Shown: positions 1 to 5,886, counted from the stretch's first letter. The stretch: 8,225 nt of DNA from an uncultured Clostridia bacterium (GCA_946619065.1 CAMOLY010000048.1:1-8225), one strand, 5' to 3'. Notes: a model not told the origin generated them from the letters alone. Numbers and translations are program-made.

Positions 1-1010
1 TTCTCGCGCTGTCTGGAATACTTCGCGACGCCCTTGGCCCACTCCCGCTTGCGGCGCAGCATTTCCTCCCGGCTCTCCGCCTCCGCGTGCAGCTTTTGCC
101 AGCTCTCCCAGCGTGCGGGGTCAAGCTCCCCCGCGTTGATTGCCGCCCGGATGGCGCAGCCGGGCTCCCGCAGATGGCGGCAGTCGGAAAAGCGGCACTT
201 GCCGAGATACCGCTCCACGTCCGCAAAGCTGTCTGCCAGGCCCTCGGAGGCCTCCGCCATGCCCAGCTCCCGCATTCCCGGGGTGTCGATCACCAGCGCG
301 CCGCCGGGAAGGCGGATGAGCTGGCGGTGGGTGGTGGTGTGACGGCCTCTGCCGTCCTCCTCCCGGATGCCGCTCACGCGCATGATCTCCTCGCCCGCCA
401 GGGCGTTGACCAGGCTGGACTTGCCCACGCCGGAGGAGCCGAGGAAGACCAGGGTCTTTCCGGGTTCCAGATAGGGGGCCAGCGCGTCCAGGCCGAAGCC
501 CGTATGCGCGCTGACCGCGTGGACGTTCACGCCCGGAGCGACTTCTTCCGCCTGGGCCAGACAGCGCCCACGGGAAGGCGCCAGATCCGCCTTGGTCAGC
601 AGGACCACCGGCACGGCTCCGGACTGCCAGGCCATGGTCAGATAGCGCTCCAGGCGCCGCGGATTGAAGTCCTGGTTCAGAGACTGCAGGATCATGACGT
701 AGTCGAAATTCGCTGCGACGGCCTGATCCCGCGGGACAGGTCCGGGCTCTCTCCGAAGGAAGCAGCTCCGCCGGGGCAGGGTCGCGAGGATCTGACTGTC
801 GCCGCTTTCCAGATAATTCACCATCACGTAATCGCCGACGGTGGGGAAGCGTTCCGTTCCCAGATAGTATTCTTTCGTTTTCAGCCGGGCATAGGCCGCG
901 CCCCGGTCGCAGACGATCTCATAGCGCTCCTTATGCTGGGCGGTGATGCGGGCGGGAATCCCGGGCAGAGTTTCCGTATTCGGTACGGTTCCGTAATCGT
1001 TCAAATTCAA
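1..1010 (-). CDS. rsgA: Ribosome small subunit-dependent GTPase RsgA (3' end cut by window edge)
   Basis: Circularly permuted GTPase that binds the 30S subunit and helps late ribosome maturation. 336 residues are visible; the usual family length suggests only about ten or so residues lie beyond the left edge. An N-terminal OB-fold stretch (about 17-80) precedes the permuted G domain: G4 TKAD (139-142), then the G1 P-loop GSSGVGKSS (191-199), the G2 region HTTTHRQ (224-230) and G3 DTPGM (242-246). A C-terminal zinc motif follows with Cys272, Cys277, His279 and Cys285. The start is taken as TTG at 1010 because an in-frame TGA lies 24 bases upstream and a GGAGGAGGT site sits five bases before this TTG. 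A second in-frame TTG two codons on is an alternative. A small ORF overlaps the start. Family identification is secure; the exact start is likely but not proven. Confidence 0.97.
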   Translation of the reverse strand, partial: MNLNDYGTVPNTETLPGIPARITAQHKERYEIVCDRGAAYARLKTKEYYLGTERFPTVGDYVMVNYLESGDSQILATLPRRSCFLRREPGPVPRDQAVAANFDYVMILQSLNQDFNPRRLERYLTMAWQSGAVPVVLLTKADLAPSRGRCLAQAEEVAPGVNVHAVSAHTGFGLDALAPYLEPGKTLVFLGSSGVGKSSLVNALAGEEIMRVSGIREEDGRGRHTTTHRQLIRLPGGALVIDTPGMRELGMAEASEGLADSFADVERYLGKCRFSDCRHLREPGCAIRAAINAGELDPARWESWQKLHAEAESREEMLRRKREWAKGVAKYSRQRE

Positions 1011-1092
1011 GTTGGACCTCCTCCATATTCAGCTCGTTGAAAAGTTGGATTGAAACATTCGGGTAAACGTAACTGGTAATGTTATGCATCAT
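931..1092 (-). CDS. Possible 53-residue leader ORF overlapping the rsgA start
   Basis: The ORF begins ATGATG behind a strong AAGGAGG site with five bases of spacing to the first ATG (eight to the second). It ends with TAA 80 bases inside rsgA in another frame. The first 40 or so residues (MMHNITSYVYPNV onward) are mixed hydrophobic and acidic; the tail, rich in Arg, His and Pro, is simply rsgA read in the wrong frame and looks unselected. I recognise no family. The rsgA ribosome binding site lies inside this ORF, so translating it could couple to or interfere with rsgA initiation. It could equally be a chance ORF. A weak promoter-like element (TATGAT at 1088-1093) overlaps its start codons; if that were the rsgA promoter, the ORF would not be translated. 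Confidence 0.3.
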   Translation of the reverse strand: MMHNITSYVYPNVSIQLFNELNMEEVQLEFERLRNRTEYGNSARDSRPHHRPA

Positions 1093-1128
1093 ACATCCCT
1101 CCTTTTTCCGGCAAACTGAAAATGGGCG

Positions 1129-1177
1129 CAAAAATACCGCAGCGAAGCAGCTCCCGTCCATGGCTGCGTCCTGCGGT
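1129..1177 (-). terminator. Two-part hairpin followed by a U-rich tract, upstream of rsgA
   Basis: On the minus strand ACCGCAG (1171-1177, read in reverse) pairs with CTGCGGT (1136-1142). Inside it GCAGC (1163-1167) pairs with GCTGC (1147-1151). The outer arm is followed directly by ATTTTTG. This could be an intrinsic terminator for the upstream lipid cluster, or a leader attenuator of rsgA. The 11-base inner loop and short U-run keep confidence moderate. Confidence 0.4.
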
Positions 1178-1200
1178 TGCCATATCTCCGAAAGTTACTT

Positions 1201-1249
1201 AAAAACGGCGCGCCAAAGAGCGGGGATCCCCCCGATCCGGTTTTGCGCC
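1201..1249 (-). terminator. Terminator-like hairpin downstream of the thioesterase gene
   Basis: On the minus strand GGCGC (1245-1249) can pair with GCGCC (1207-1211), followed by GTTTTT. The loop contains the perfect palindrome GGGGATCCCC (1222-1231), which may add an inner stem. Its location about 95 bases after the thioesterase stop suits the end of the minus-strand lipid operon. The long loop and only five outer pairs make this a tentative call. Confidence 0.35.
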
Positions 1250-1258
1250 TGTATTCAG

Positions 1259-1288
1259 TTAGCCGTATCTGACCTCACACACAGTCAT
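1259..1288 (-). other. Nine-codon ORF with a good ribosome binding site
   Basis: After the thioesterase stop, AAAGGAG (complement of 1296-1302) stands seven bases before ATG, which opens the nine-codon frame MTVCEVRYG closed by TAA. The spacing is ideal, yet no longer frame follows. It may be a leader peptide before the hairpin at 1201-1249, the stump of a lost fifth operon gene, or chance. Confidence 0.2.
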
Positions 1289-1342
1289 CAAAAAACTCCT
1301 TTCCCGATCCGCTTCTGCGAATCGTAATAGATCCAAGTTGAT

Positions 1343-1729
1343 TTACTTGCGCTTTTCGTTGGCCCGCTTCATAAACTTTTCCACCTGGATGATGAAGCGC
1401 TCGTGGGTGCCCTCACCCACCAGGCCGAAGGCGTCGTAGACCTTGACGTCGAAAACCAGCCGTCTGCGATCCACCAGGCTCAGCTCGCTTTCGCACCAGA
1501 CCTGCAGGCCGATGGGCGTCGCCGCCAGGTGGCGGACGTTCAGCGCCGTGCCGACGGTGCCCTCGCCGGGCTGCAGTTCGGAGACGACGCTCTTCCATGC
1601 GGTCTCCTCGATCAGCGCGATCATGGCCGGGGTGGCGAACACGTCAAGCTCGCCGCTGCCCAGGGCGCCGGCGCACTTGTCCTTGGTAACGGTCAGTTCG
1701 ATCCTGCCTTTGATTCCGGGTTGCAGCAT
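1343..1729 (-). CDS. FlK-type hotdog-fold acyl-CoA/acyl-ACP thioesterase
   Basis: A 128-residue single hotdog domain of the thioesterase family named for Streptomyces fluoroacetyl-CoA thioesterase FlK. Thr33, Glu41 and His67 here have the same spacing (8 and 26 residues) as the FlK catalytic triad Thr42, Glu50 and His76, in the segments FATPAMIALIEE and NVRHLAATPIG. The family hydrolyses acyl thioesters, and most members are of unknown substrate; I see no basis for fluoroacetate specificity here. The start at 1729 is preferred over the ATG at 1735 because AAAAGGAG lies seven bases before the former and only one before the latter. It is the last gene of the minus-strand cluster, after the ACP gene and a 143-base structured gap. 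In this context a proofreading or release role on acyl-ACP or acyl-CoA is plausible. Confidence 0.88.
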   Translation of the reverse strand: MLQPGIKGRIELTVTKDKCAGALGSGELDVFATPAMIALIEETAWKSVVSELQPGEGTVGTALNVRHLAATPIGLQVWCESELSLVDRRRLVFDVKVYDAFGLVGEGTHERFIIQVEKFMKRANEKRK

Positions 1730-1771
1730 ATTCATTCTCCTTTTCTCCGCAGCCGCCCTGCGGACTGCCGG

Positions 1772-1801
1772 ATCCTGTTCTGCAAGACTGGAGAACAGGA
1801 T
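1772..1801. repeat. Perfect 10-bp inverted repeat between the ACP and thioesterase genes
   Basis: ATCCTGTTCT (1772-1781) and AGAACAGGAT (1792-1801) are exact reverse complements around a 10-base loop. No U-tract follows on the minus strand (a run of five Ts precedes it), so it is not a standard terminator. The half-site AACAGG/CCTGTT also occurs in the promoter palindrome at 4702-4717, in the opposite arrangement. It may be an mRNA stability or processing hairpin, or a second binding site. Confidence 0.55.
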
Positions 1802-1826
1802 AAAAATCACTGATTGCCGTTCTGCG

Positions 1827-1867
1827 CGGCGGAGGCGAAAGCGCTTCCGCCGATCGGAGCGAAGCGC
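1827..1867 (-). other. Mutually exclusive hairpins just after the ACP gene
   Basis: CGGCGGA (1827-1833) can pair with TCCGCCG (1846-1852). GCGCTTC (1841-1847) can instead pair with GAAGCGC (1861-1867). The two stems share bases 1846-1847, so both cannot be fully formed together. They lie within six bases of the ACP stop. They could moderate read-through to the thioesterase, but GC-rich sequence makes short stems common. Confidence 0.3.
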
Positions 1868-1872
1868 AAGCC

Positions 1873-2109
1873 TCAGGCCTTTGCCGTGGGGATGCTCTCC
1901 AGCAGGCAGACGACGTCTCTGACCGTCTGCAGCTCCATTGCCTGAGATTCGTCGATGCTCACGGAGAATTCGTCTTCAAACTCCGCCAGCAGGCTGATGA
2001 GTTCCAGGGACGACAGGCCCAGATCCCCGATCATGCGGGAATCGGCGGTGATGGATTCGGCGGGGATATCGGTATAATCAGACAGAATATGGATCACTTT
2101 TTCTAACAT
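1873..2109 (-). CDS. Acyl carrier protein (accessory, cluster-dedicated)
   Basis: A 78-residue carrier protein that holds acyl chains on a 4'-phosphopantetheine arm. The attachment site is Ser34 in DLGLSSLEL (29-37). The usual Asp of the DSL motif is replaced by Ser33, so this differs from a typical fatty-acid-synthesis AcpP. The acidic pattern after the site (EFEDEF, 43-48) and overall length fit a free-standing four-helix ACP. AGAGG stands six bases before the ATG. It lies 46 bases downstream of the acyl synthetase gene and before the thioesterase gene, which suggests the synthetase loads it or that it serves a dedicated lipid route. A phosphopantetheinyl transferase is not in the window. 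Confidence 0.93.
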   Translation of the reverse strand: MLEKVIHILSDYTDIPAESITADSRMIGDLGLSSLELISLLAEFEDEFSVSIDESQAMELQTVRDVVCLLESIPTAKA

Positions 2110-2155
2110 AGGTTGCCTCTGAAAAATAGAAAGAATAGGGGTGACAGGGATCGTG

Positions 2156-3778
2156 TTATCGCTTTCCGCGTTTGACCTTCATGGTGGAAGTCATCTCGAA
2201 GGGCTCCTTGCGGATGTGGATCCGTTCGACCCGCAGCTTGTGCGGGAGCGTTTTGTTGGTTTCCTCCACCGCTTCCCGGACGGCCTGCTCCACGTCGCGG
2301 ATGCCGTTTGCCTCGGCAAAGCGGAGGTTGGGATAGATCGACGCCGCCAGCAGATCGTCCTCCGCGTACACGACGCTTTGCGCGATGATCTCTTTGGTGG
2401 AAAGGTAGTTTTCAACCTGCTCCGGAGAGATATTTTCGCCGTTGCTGTTGATGATCAGATTGTCTTTTCTGCCGTGGAGGATGAGACAGCCCTGTTCGTC
2501 AAGAGCGCCGAGATCCCCGGTATGGAACCAGCCGTCCCGGATCGCCCGTGCGGTCTGCTCCGGGTTTTTGTAATAGCCGAGCATCACGTTTTTGCCGGAG
2601 ACACAGATCTCGCCGTCTTCGATCCGGACCTCACAGTAGGGGCTGATCACGCCCAGATGGCAGGAGAACCGGTCGGTGTTGCAGGAGACGATGGGAGCGC
2701 ATTCCGTGATGCCGTAGCCCTCGATGAAGCGGATCCCGATGTCGTCATAGAAGGAAACGAGATCTTCGGAGAAGAAGGCGCCGCCGCAGATAAGGCATTT
2801 CAGCCTGCCGCCGAAATAGGAGAGGATCTCCCTCGCCGCGCTGCGCTGGGCGTCGACGCCCACAGGCTTGAGTTCCCGGGCGATGCGCAGCCCCTGTTCC
2901 AGTTTCTCGGCTTCGCCTCTTCTTTTCGCCTCGCGCAGGATCTCCTTGCGGAAAAGCTGCATGAGCGAGGGCACCACGAGCATGATCGAAGGGCGGAATG
3001 TCCGGAAGCAGTCTTTTATGGTTTTAACCGAGCTGCAGAGGATGATGGACATCCCAAAATAAATGGGGGTGAGCAGACCGACCGCCAGTTCAAAGCTGTG
3101 GTTGTTCGGCAGGATCGAGAGCAGGGATTCGTCGGAAGCGCAATCCACCAGCCGGATTCCGAACATCACGGCGGCGCAGACGTTCCCGACGGAGAGCATC
3201 ACGCCCTTGCCCACGCCGGTGGTGCCGGAGGTGAACAGGATCTCCGCGAGATCATCCTCCTTCAGCTCCGGGGCCTCGCTGACCGGGAAGTCTCCGCCGA
3301 TCAGGGAGGCCGCCGAAAAGCTGCCGTCCCCGGCCCGCAGCGGCACACAATGCGTATCCGGGCAGAGCTCTTTGATATGCTCCGCGATCCCGGCGCAGGC
3401 CGGATCGTAGAGCAGCAGGGTCGAATCGGAAAAGCGGAACTGCTTTGCGGATTCTTCCCTGGAAAGCGCCGCGTCCAGCGGAGAGACGACAACACCGTAG
3501 CACAGGCAGCCGAAGTAGGAAACGATCCACTCAAGGCTTTTTTTGCCAAGCAGCGCCACGTGCCCGCCTTTTCCGACGGCCGTAAACAGATAGGATCCGA
3601 CGCGCTTTACGGCTTCCAGCATCTGCCCGTAGCTGATGCTGCGCCGTTCGCCGTTTTCGAGCCAAACGCAGCAATCTGACGCGCTGTTTTTCTCGAAGCA
3701 GTCAAAAATGTAGCGCCCGATACTGGTCCAGGATCCTCTGTCGGAATAAAGAACAGAATTCACAAGCACACCTGTCAT
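2156..3778 (-). CDS. AMP-forming acyl-CoA/acyl-ACP synthetase
   Basis: A 540-residue ANL-superfamily adenylating enzyme that activates a carboxylic acid, probably a fatty acid, to acyl-AMP and then to a thioester. Core motifs appear in order: the P-loop FTSGTTGVGKG (182-192), EGYGITEC (353-360), HTGDLG (419-424), the hinge region GRKDNLIINSNGENISPEQ (436-454), and a C-terminal catalytic lysine candidate, Lys534, in MTSTMKVKR. The architecture resembles long-chain fatty acyl-CoA ligases. The adjacent ACP gene suggests the acceptor could be ACP rather than CoA, which sequence alone cannot settle. No clear ribosome binding site precedes the ATG at 3778; it forms an ATGA overlap with the lipase stop, so translation is probably coupled. 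No transmembrane segment is evident. Confidence 0.94.
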   Translation of the reverse strand: MTGVLVNSVLYSDRGSWTSIGRYIFDCFEKNSASDCCVWLENGERRSISYGQMLEAVKRVGSYLFTAVGKGGHVALLGKKSLEWIVSYFGCLCYGVVVSPLDAALSREESAKQFRFSDSTLLLYDPACAGIAEHIKELCPDTHCVPLRAGDGSFSAASLIGGDFPVSEAPELKEDDLAEILFTSGTTGVGKGVMLSVGNVCAAVMFGIRLVDCASDESLLSILPNNHSFELAVGLLTPIYFGMSIILCSSVKTIKDCFRTFRPSIMLVVPSLMQLFRKEILREAKRRGEAEKLEQGLRIARELKPVGVDAQRSAAREILSYFGGRLKCLICGGAFFSEDLVSFYDDIGIRFIEGYGITECAPIVSCNTDRFSCHLGVISPYCEVRIEDGEICVSGKNVMLGYYKNPEQTARAIRDGWFHTGDLGALDEQGCLILHGRKDNLIINSNGENISPEQVENYLSTKEIIAQSVVYAEDDLLAASIYPNLRFAEANGIRDVEQAVREAVEETNKTLPHKLRVERIHIRKEPFEMTSTMKVKRGKR

Positions 3779-4629
3779 TCGATAATTTTGGATTTCGTCA
3801 GCATCCGCGTGACTTTGGCGATGTTGTTGATCGCGATGTCTCCGGTCAGACGCATTTCTTTTTTCGGCTTGAAGCTGTTGAGGAATTCAATCTTGTCATA
3901 GACGGCCTGCGTGTCCTCGACTCCGCCGGAAAACACGTAGTCCAGGACGAGCTTTGCCTTTTTATACCCGTCTTCGATCATCTGATCGTTTCCTTCCCGG
4001 GTCGCGAAGATCGACTTTGAGATCAGTTCGGTATCGTCATTGAAGACGATTTTGATCACCTTTTTGTCGAAGTCGGGCGCTTCAAAGGTGTAATTGTACT
4101 TGTCAAAATGGACGCAGATCACGTAATCGAGCTTGTGCTCGATGAGGGGGAGGACCGGGATATTATCGGCAAAAGCGCCGTCGATGAAATAGTTTCCGTC
4201 GACCTGCACGGGCATCACAAGTGGGACAAAGGCCATAGAGGCCCTCAGATAGTCGCGGCGCAGCTCAAAGGGCTGGCCGATCAGGTTTCGGTAGCAGTTT
4301 GTACGCTTGTTGAGGTTCAGCAGCGATACGTAGAACTTCTCGGCGGCGACTTCTCTGGAAGCGACGCGGTTGATGACGTCCTGAAAATAATCGCTGGTCA
4401 TCACGGTGCGGACAAAAAGCTTCGGATACTGCTTGTTGATATCCTTCCAGATCTGGAAGGATTCGTCCAGCATGCCGCTGGAATAGGCGTAGGCGATGAG
4501 CGTTCCGACGGAGGTTCCGCTGATATACTTGATCTGATCCGGGCCAAAGTACTCGTTGATCGCCTTCAGAGCGCCCAGCTCATAGGCGCCCTTCGCCATG
4601 GCGCCGGCCATTACCAATCCGATTTTCAT
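3775..4629 (-). CDS. Patatin-like phospholipase/acyl hydrolase
   Basis: A 284-residue patatin-fold serine lipase, expected to cleave acyl esters of membrane lipids or related substrates with a Ser-Asp dyad. The nucleophile is Ser40 in GTSVG (38-42). The partner is Asp150 in DGAFADN (150-156). The oxyanion-hole loop is the glycine-rich stretch AGAMAKG (8-14). There is no signal peptide, so it acts from the cytoplasmic side. The start at 4629 is chosen because MKIGLVMAG is the normal N-terminus of the family; an upstream extension to a TTG at 4695 would run into the promoter. The ribosome binding site is weak (GGGACC). It is the first gene of the minus-strand cluster and overlaps the synthetase gene by ATGA. 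By eye it is less GC-rich than the plus-strand genes. Confidence 0.93.
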   Translation of the reverse strand: MKIGLVMAGAMAKGAYELGALKAINEYFGPDQIKYISGTSVGTLIAYAYSSGMLDESFQIWKDINKQYPKLFVRTVMTSDYFQDVINRVASREVAAEKFYVSLLNLNKRTNCYRNLIGQPFELRRDYLRASMAFVPLVMPVQVDGNYFIDGAFADNIPVLPLIEHKLDYVICVHFDKYNYTFEAPDFDKKVIKIVFNDDTELISKSIFATREGNDQMIEDGYKKAKLVLDYVFSGGVEDTQAVYDKIEFLNSFKPKKEMRLTGDIAINNIAKVTRMLTKSKIIE

Positions 4630-4694
4630 AGCAGGTCCCGTCCCAAAGAGCAGTTTACACGGTCGGAAGATAGAATCCCCCAAAATGCGACACA

Positions 4695-4723
4695 ATTATA
4701 CAACAGGCGGGCCTGTTTTGCAA
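4695..4723 (-). promoter_or_regulatory. Promoter of the lipid cluster (minus strand)
   Basis: On the minus strand TTGCAA (4718-4723) and an exact TATAAT (4695-4700) are separated by 17 bases, the ideal sigma-A spacing. Transcription would begin near 4688, giving a leader of about 60 bases before the lipase ATG. The whole spacer is nearly filled by a palindrome, listed separately. Confidence 0.8.
4702..4717. promoter_or_regulatory. Probable operator: perfect palindrome inside the promoter spacer
   Basis: AACAGGCGGGCCTGTT is a perfect 7+2+7 inverted repeat that occupies 16 of the 17 bases between the -35 and -10 elements. A dimeric repressor bound here would exclude RNA polymerase. The regulator family cannot be named from the site, and no regulator gene lies in the window. 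Acyl-CoA or fatty-acid sensing would fit the genes, but that is inference. Confidence 0.6.
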
Positions 4724-4796
4724 GTGTTTATAAAATATTTCTTCCGCCCCTCCCGCGGCGGAGGAATGCGTGTTCACGGCAGACAGAGAGCACGGG

Positions 4797-4868
4797 CTTC
4801 CGCCCGGAGAAAGGCGAAGACTCCCGCCCGGAGAAAGGCGAAGACTCCCGCCCGGAGAAAGGCGAAGG
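4797..4868. repeat. Three tandem 24-bp repeats upstream of the plus-strand promoter
   Basis: Units at 4797-4820, 4821-4844 and 4845-4868 are nearly identical: unit 1 has T where the others have C at base 3, and unit 3 has G at its last base. Each holds a CGCC-N8-GGCG inverted pair. The array ends two bases before the -35 element at 4871. It could bind a regulator or be a slippage-prone minisatellite. A 24-bp period does not keep sites on one helix face. Confidence 0.9.
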
Positions 4869-4870
4869 GC

Positions 4871-4899
4871 TTGCATTCCGCCGGAAAATCCTTTATAAT
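4871..4899 (+). promoter_or_regulatory. Promoter of the plus-strand gene cluster
   Basis: TTGCAT (4871-4876) and an exact TATAAT (4894-4899) are 17 bases apart, and AAGGAG (4911-4916) stands nine bases before the ATG at 4926. A small palindrome TTCCG-C-CGGAA (4876-4886) lies in the spacer. The promoter diverges from the lipid-cluster promoter about 150 bases away. Confidence 0.8.
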
Positions 4900-4925
4900 A
4901 CAGGCGGAGAAAGGAGCGTGCGCCC

Positions 4926-5150
4926 ATGAACAGAAAACGCTTGGGACAGGTCCTGATCGGCGGCGTCTTCGCGGCTTCCGCGGCGGTGATCGCGGCCCTG
5001 GTGGAGCTTGTGGCGTCGGAGAAAAAACAGAGCCTGGAGACGAATTTGAAGCGCACCGTGTCCCAGCCGGATCGGAAACACAAGGACAGCCGGGTCAGCG
5101 ACGGGGAGATTGCGCGTTTCGCCCAGGCGATTCCGGAGCGGAAAGATTGA
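4926..5150 (+). CDS. Small single-pass membrane protein, unknown function
   Basis: 74 residues with no family that I recognise. A short basic N-terminus (MNRKRLGQ) precedes one hydrophobic segment of about 22 residues (9-30, GGVFAASAAVIAALVELVA region). A hydrophilic, charged tail of roughly 44 residues follows. The Lys/Arg-rich start suggests an N-in, C-out topology, or an uncleaved signal anchor; no lipobox cysteine is present. It is supported as a gene by the promoter immediately upstream, by AAGGAG at nine bases, and by its stop lying just before the acetyltransferase gene. It would be the first gene of the plus-strand transcript. Confidence 0.72.
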   Translation: MNRKRLGQVLIGGVFAASAAVIAALVELVASEKKQSLETNLKRTVSQPDRKHKDSRVSDGEIARFAQAIPERKD

Positions 5151-5161
5151 GGATGAAGCAG

Positions 5162-5824
5162 ATGAACTATCAGATAATCGACCGGGAGCACTACTATCGC
5201 AAGGACGTGTTTCGCCACTTTTCCGAGGACTGCAAGTGCTCGGTTTCCATGACGGCGAGGATCGACGTGACGGCGCTTGCCGCCTGGTCAAAAAACACGG
5301 GAACCAAGTTTTCCATCAACTTTCTGTATCTCCTCTCCAAGGTCCTGAATTCCCGGGAGGATTACAGAATGGGATACCGCTGGCAGACGGACGAGCTGAT
5401 CTGCTACGACGTGATCAACCCCACCCAGTACGTGTTTCACGAAGACACGGAGACCTGCACGCCGGTCTACACGGAATACAACCCGGATTACAAGGCCTTC
5501 TACGCCGCCGCCCTGCGGGACGCGGAAGAAGCCAAAAAGACCCGCGACTACCGGCTGGATCCGGCGAACCATCCCAACTGGTTCGACGCCTCCTATCTCC
5601 CGTGGATTTCCTACGACGCCCTGAACATCGAACTGCCCGACGGGTATCTGTATTTCGCGCCCATTGTCAACTGGGGAAAATACCGGGAAGAGAACGGCAG
5701 GCTGCTCATGCCCGTGAGCGTCCGCCTGAATCACGCCATCGCGGACGGCTATCTGATCGCGATGGTCTTCCGCCTGTTAGAGCGGGAAATCAGCGCCTTC
5801 ACCGGGAGCTCGGAAGAGAAATAG
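5162..5824 (+). CDS. Chloramphenicol acetyltransferase-fold (CatA-like) acyltransferase
   Basis: 220 residues, close to the 210-220 usual for type A chloramphenicol acetyltransferases, which use acetyl-CoA to acetylate a hydroxyl group and act as cytoplasmic trimers. Family landmarks are the N-terminus MNYQIID...YYRKDVF, the block PWISYDALNIE (147-157), FAPIVNWGKY (165-174) and the catalytic segment LNHAIADGYL (189-198). His191 corresponds to the catalytic His195 of CAT, and Asp195-Gly196 to its Asp199-Gly. Two positions differ from classical enzymes: Ala153 where CAT has Ser148, and Asn190 where CAT has the preceding His. Resistance activity should therefore not be assumed. The start at 5162 is chosen because it matches the family N-terminus and has GAGG nine bases upstream; ATG at 5153 is an in-frame alternative with no usable spacing. 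Confidence 0.88.
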   Translation: MNYQIIDREHYYRKDVFRHFSEDCKCSVSMTARIDVTALAAWSKNTGTKFSINFLYLLSKVLNSREDYRMGYRWQTDELICYDVINPTQYVFHEDTETCTPVYTEYNPDYKAFYAAALRDAEEAKKTRDYRLDPANHPNWFDASYLPWISYDALNIELPDGYLYFAPIVNWGKYREENGRLLMPVSVRLNHAIADGYLIAMVFRLLEREISAFTGSSEEK

Positions 5825-5886
5825 ACCTGCGGGATATCGAGCGGATCCAGGCATTTATGAAACAACGACAAACAGGAGGACCAAGT

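Noticed and set aside
87..1040. 317-codon plus-strand ORF
   Set aside because: It is antisense to rsgA, whose GTPase and zinc motifs are unmistakable; the ORF is rich in low-complexity translated GC-rich sequence and has no recognisable domain.
1088..1114. rsgA promoter (TTGCCG / TATGAT on the minus strand)
   Set aside because: The spacer is only 15 bases and the -35 match is poor; it also overlaps a good ribosome binding site, so it was not called as a promoter.
2141..3679. 512-codon plus-strand ORF
   Set aside because: Antisense to the acyl synthetase, which shows all the ANL motifs; high GC at third positions leaves the opposite frame open.
4630..4695. Longer N-terminus for the patatin-like protein
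   Set aside because: The extension begins at a TTG within the promoter -10 region and adds residues unlike the family N-terminus.
4655..5218. Minus-strand ORF with repeated RLSPGGSL units
   Set aside because: The peptide repeats only reflect the 24-bp DNA repeat; the frame crosses both promoters and the small membrane-protein gene, with no ribosome binding site.
5110..5886. Upstream extension of the flavodoxin-ferredoxin frame through the CAT-like gene
   Set aside because: The stretch is Arg/Pro/His-rich out-of-frame reading of the CAT-like gene; a clear AGGAGG precedes the ATG at 5887.
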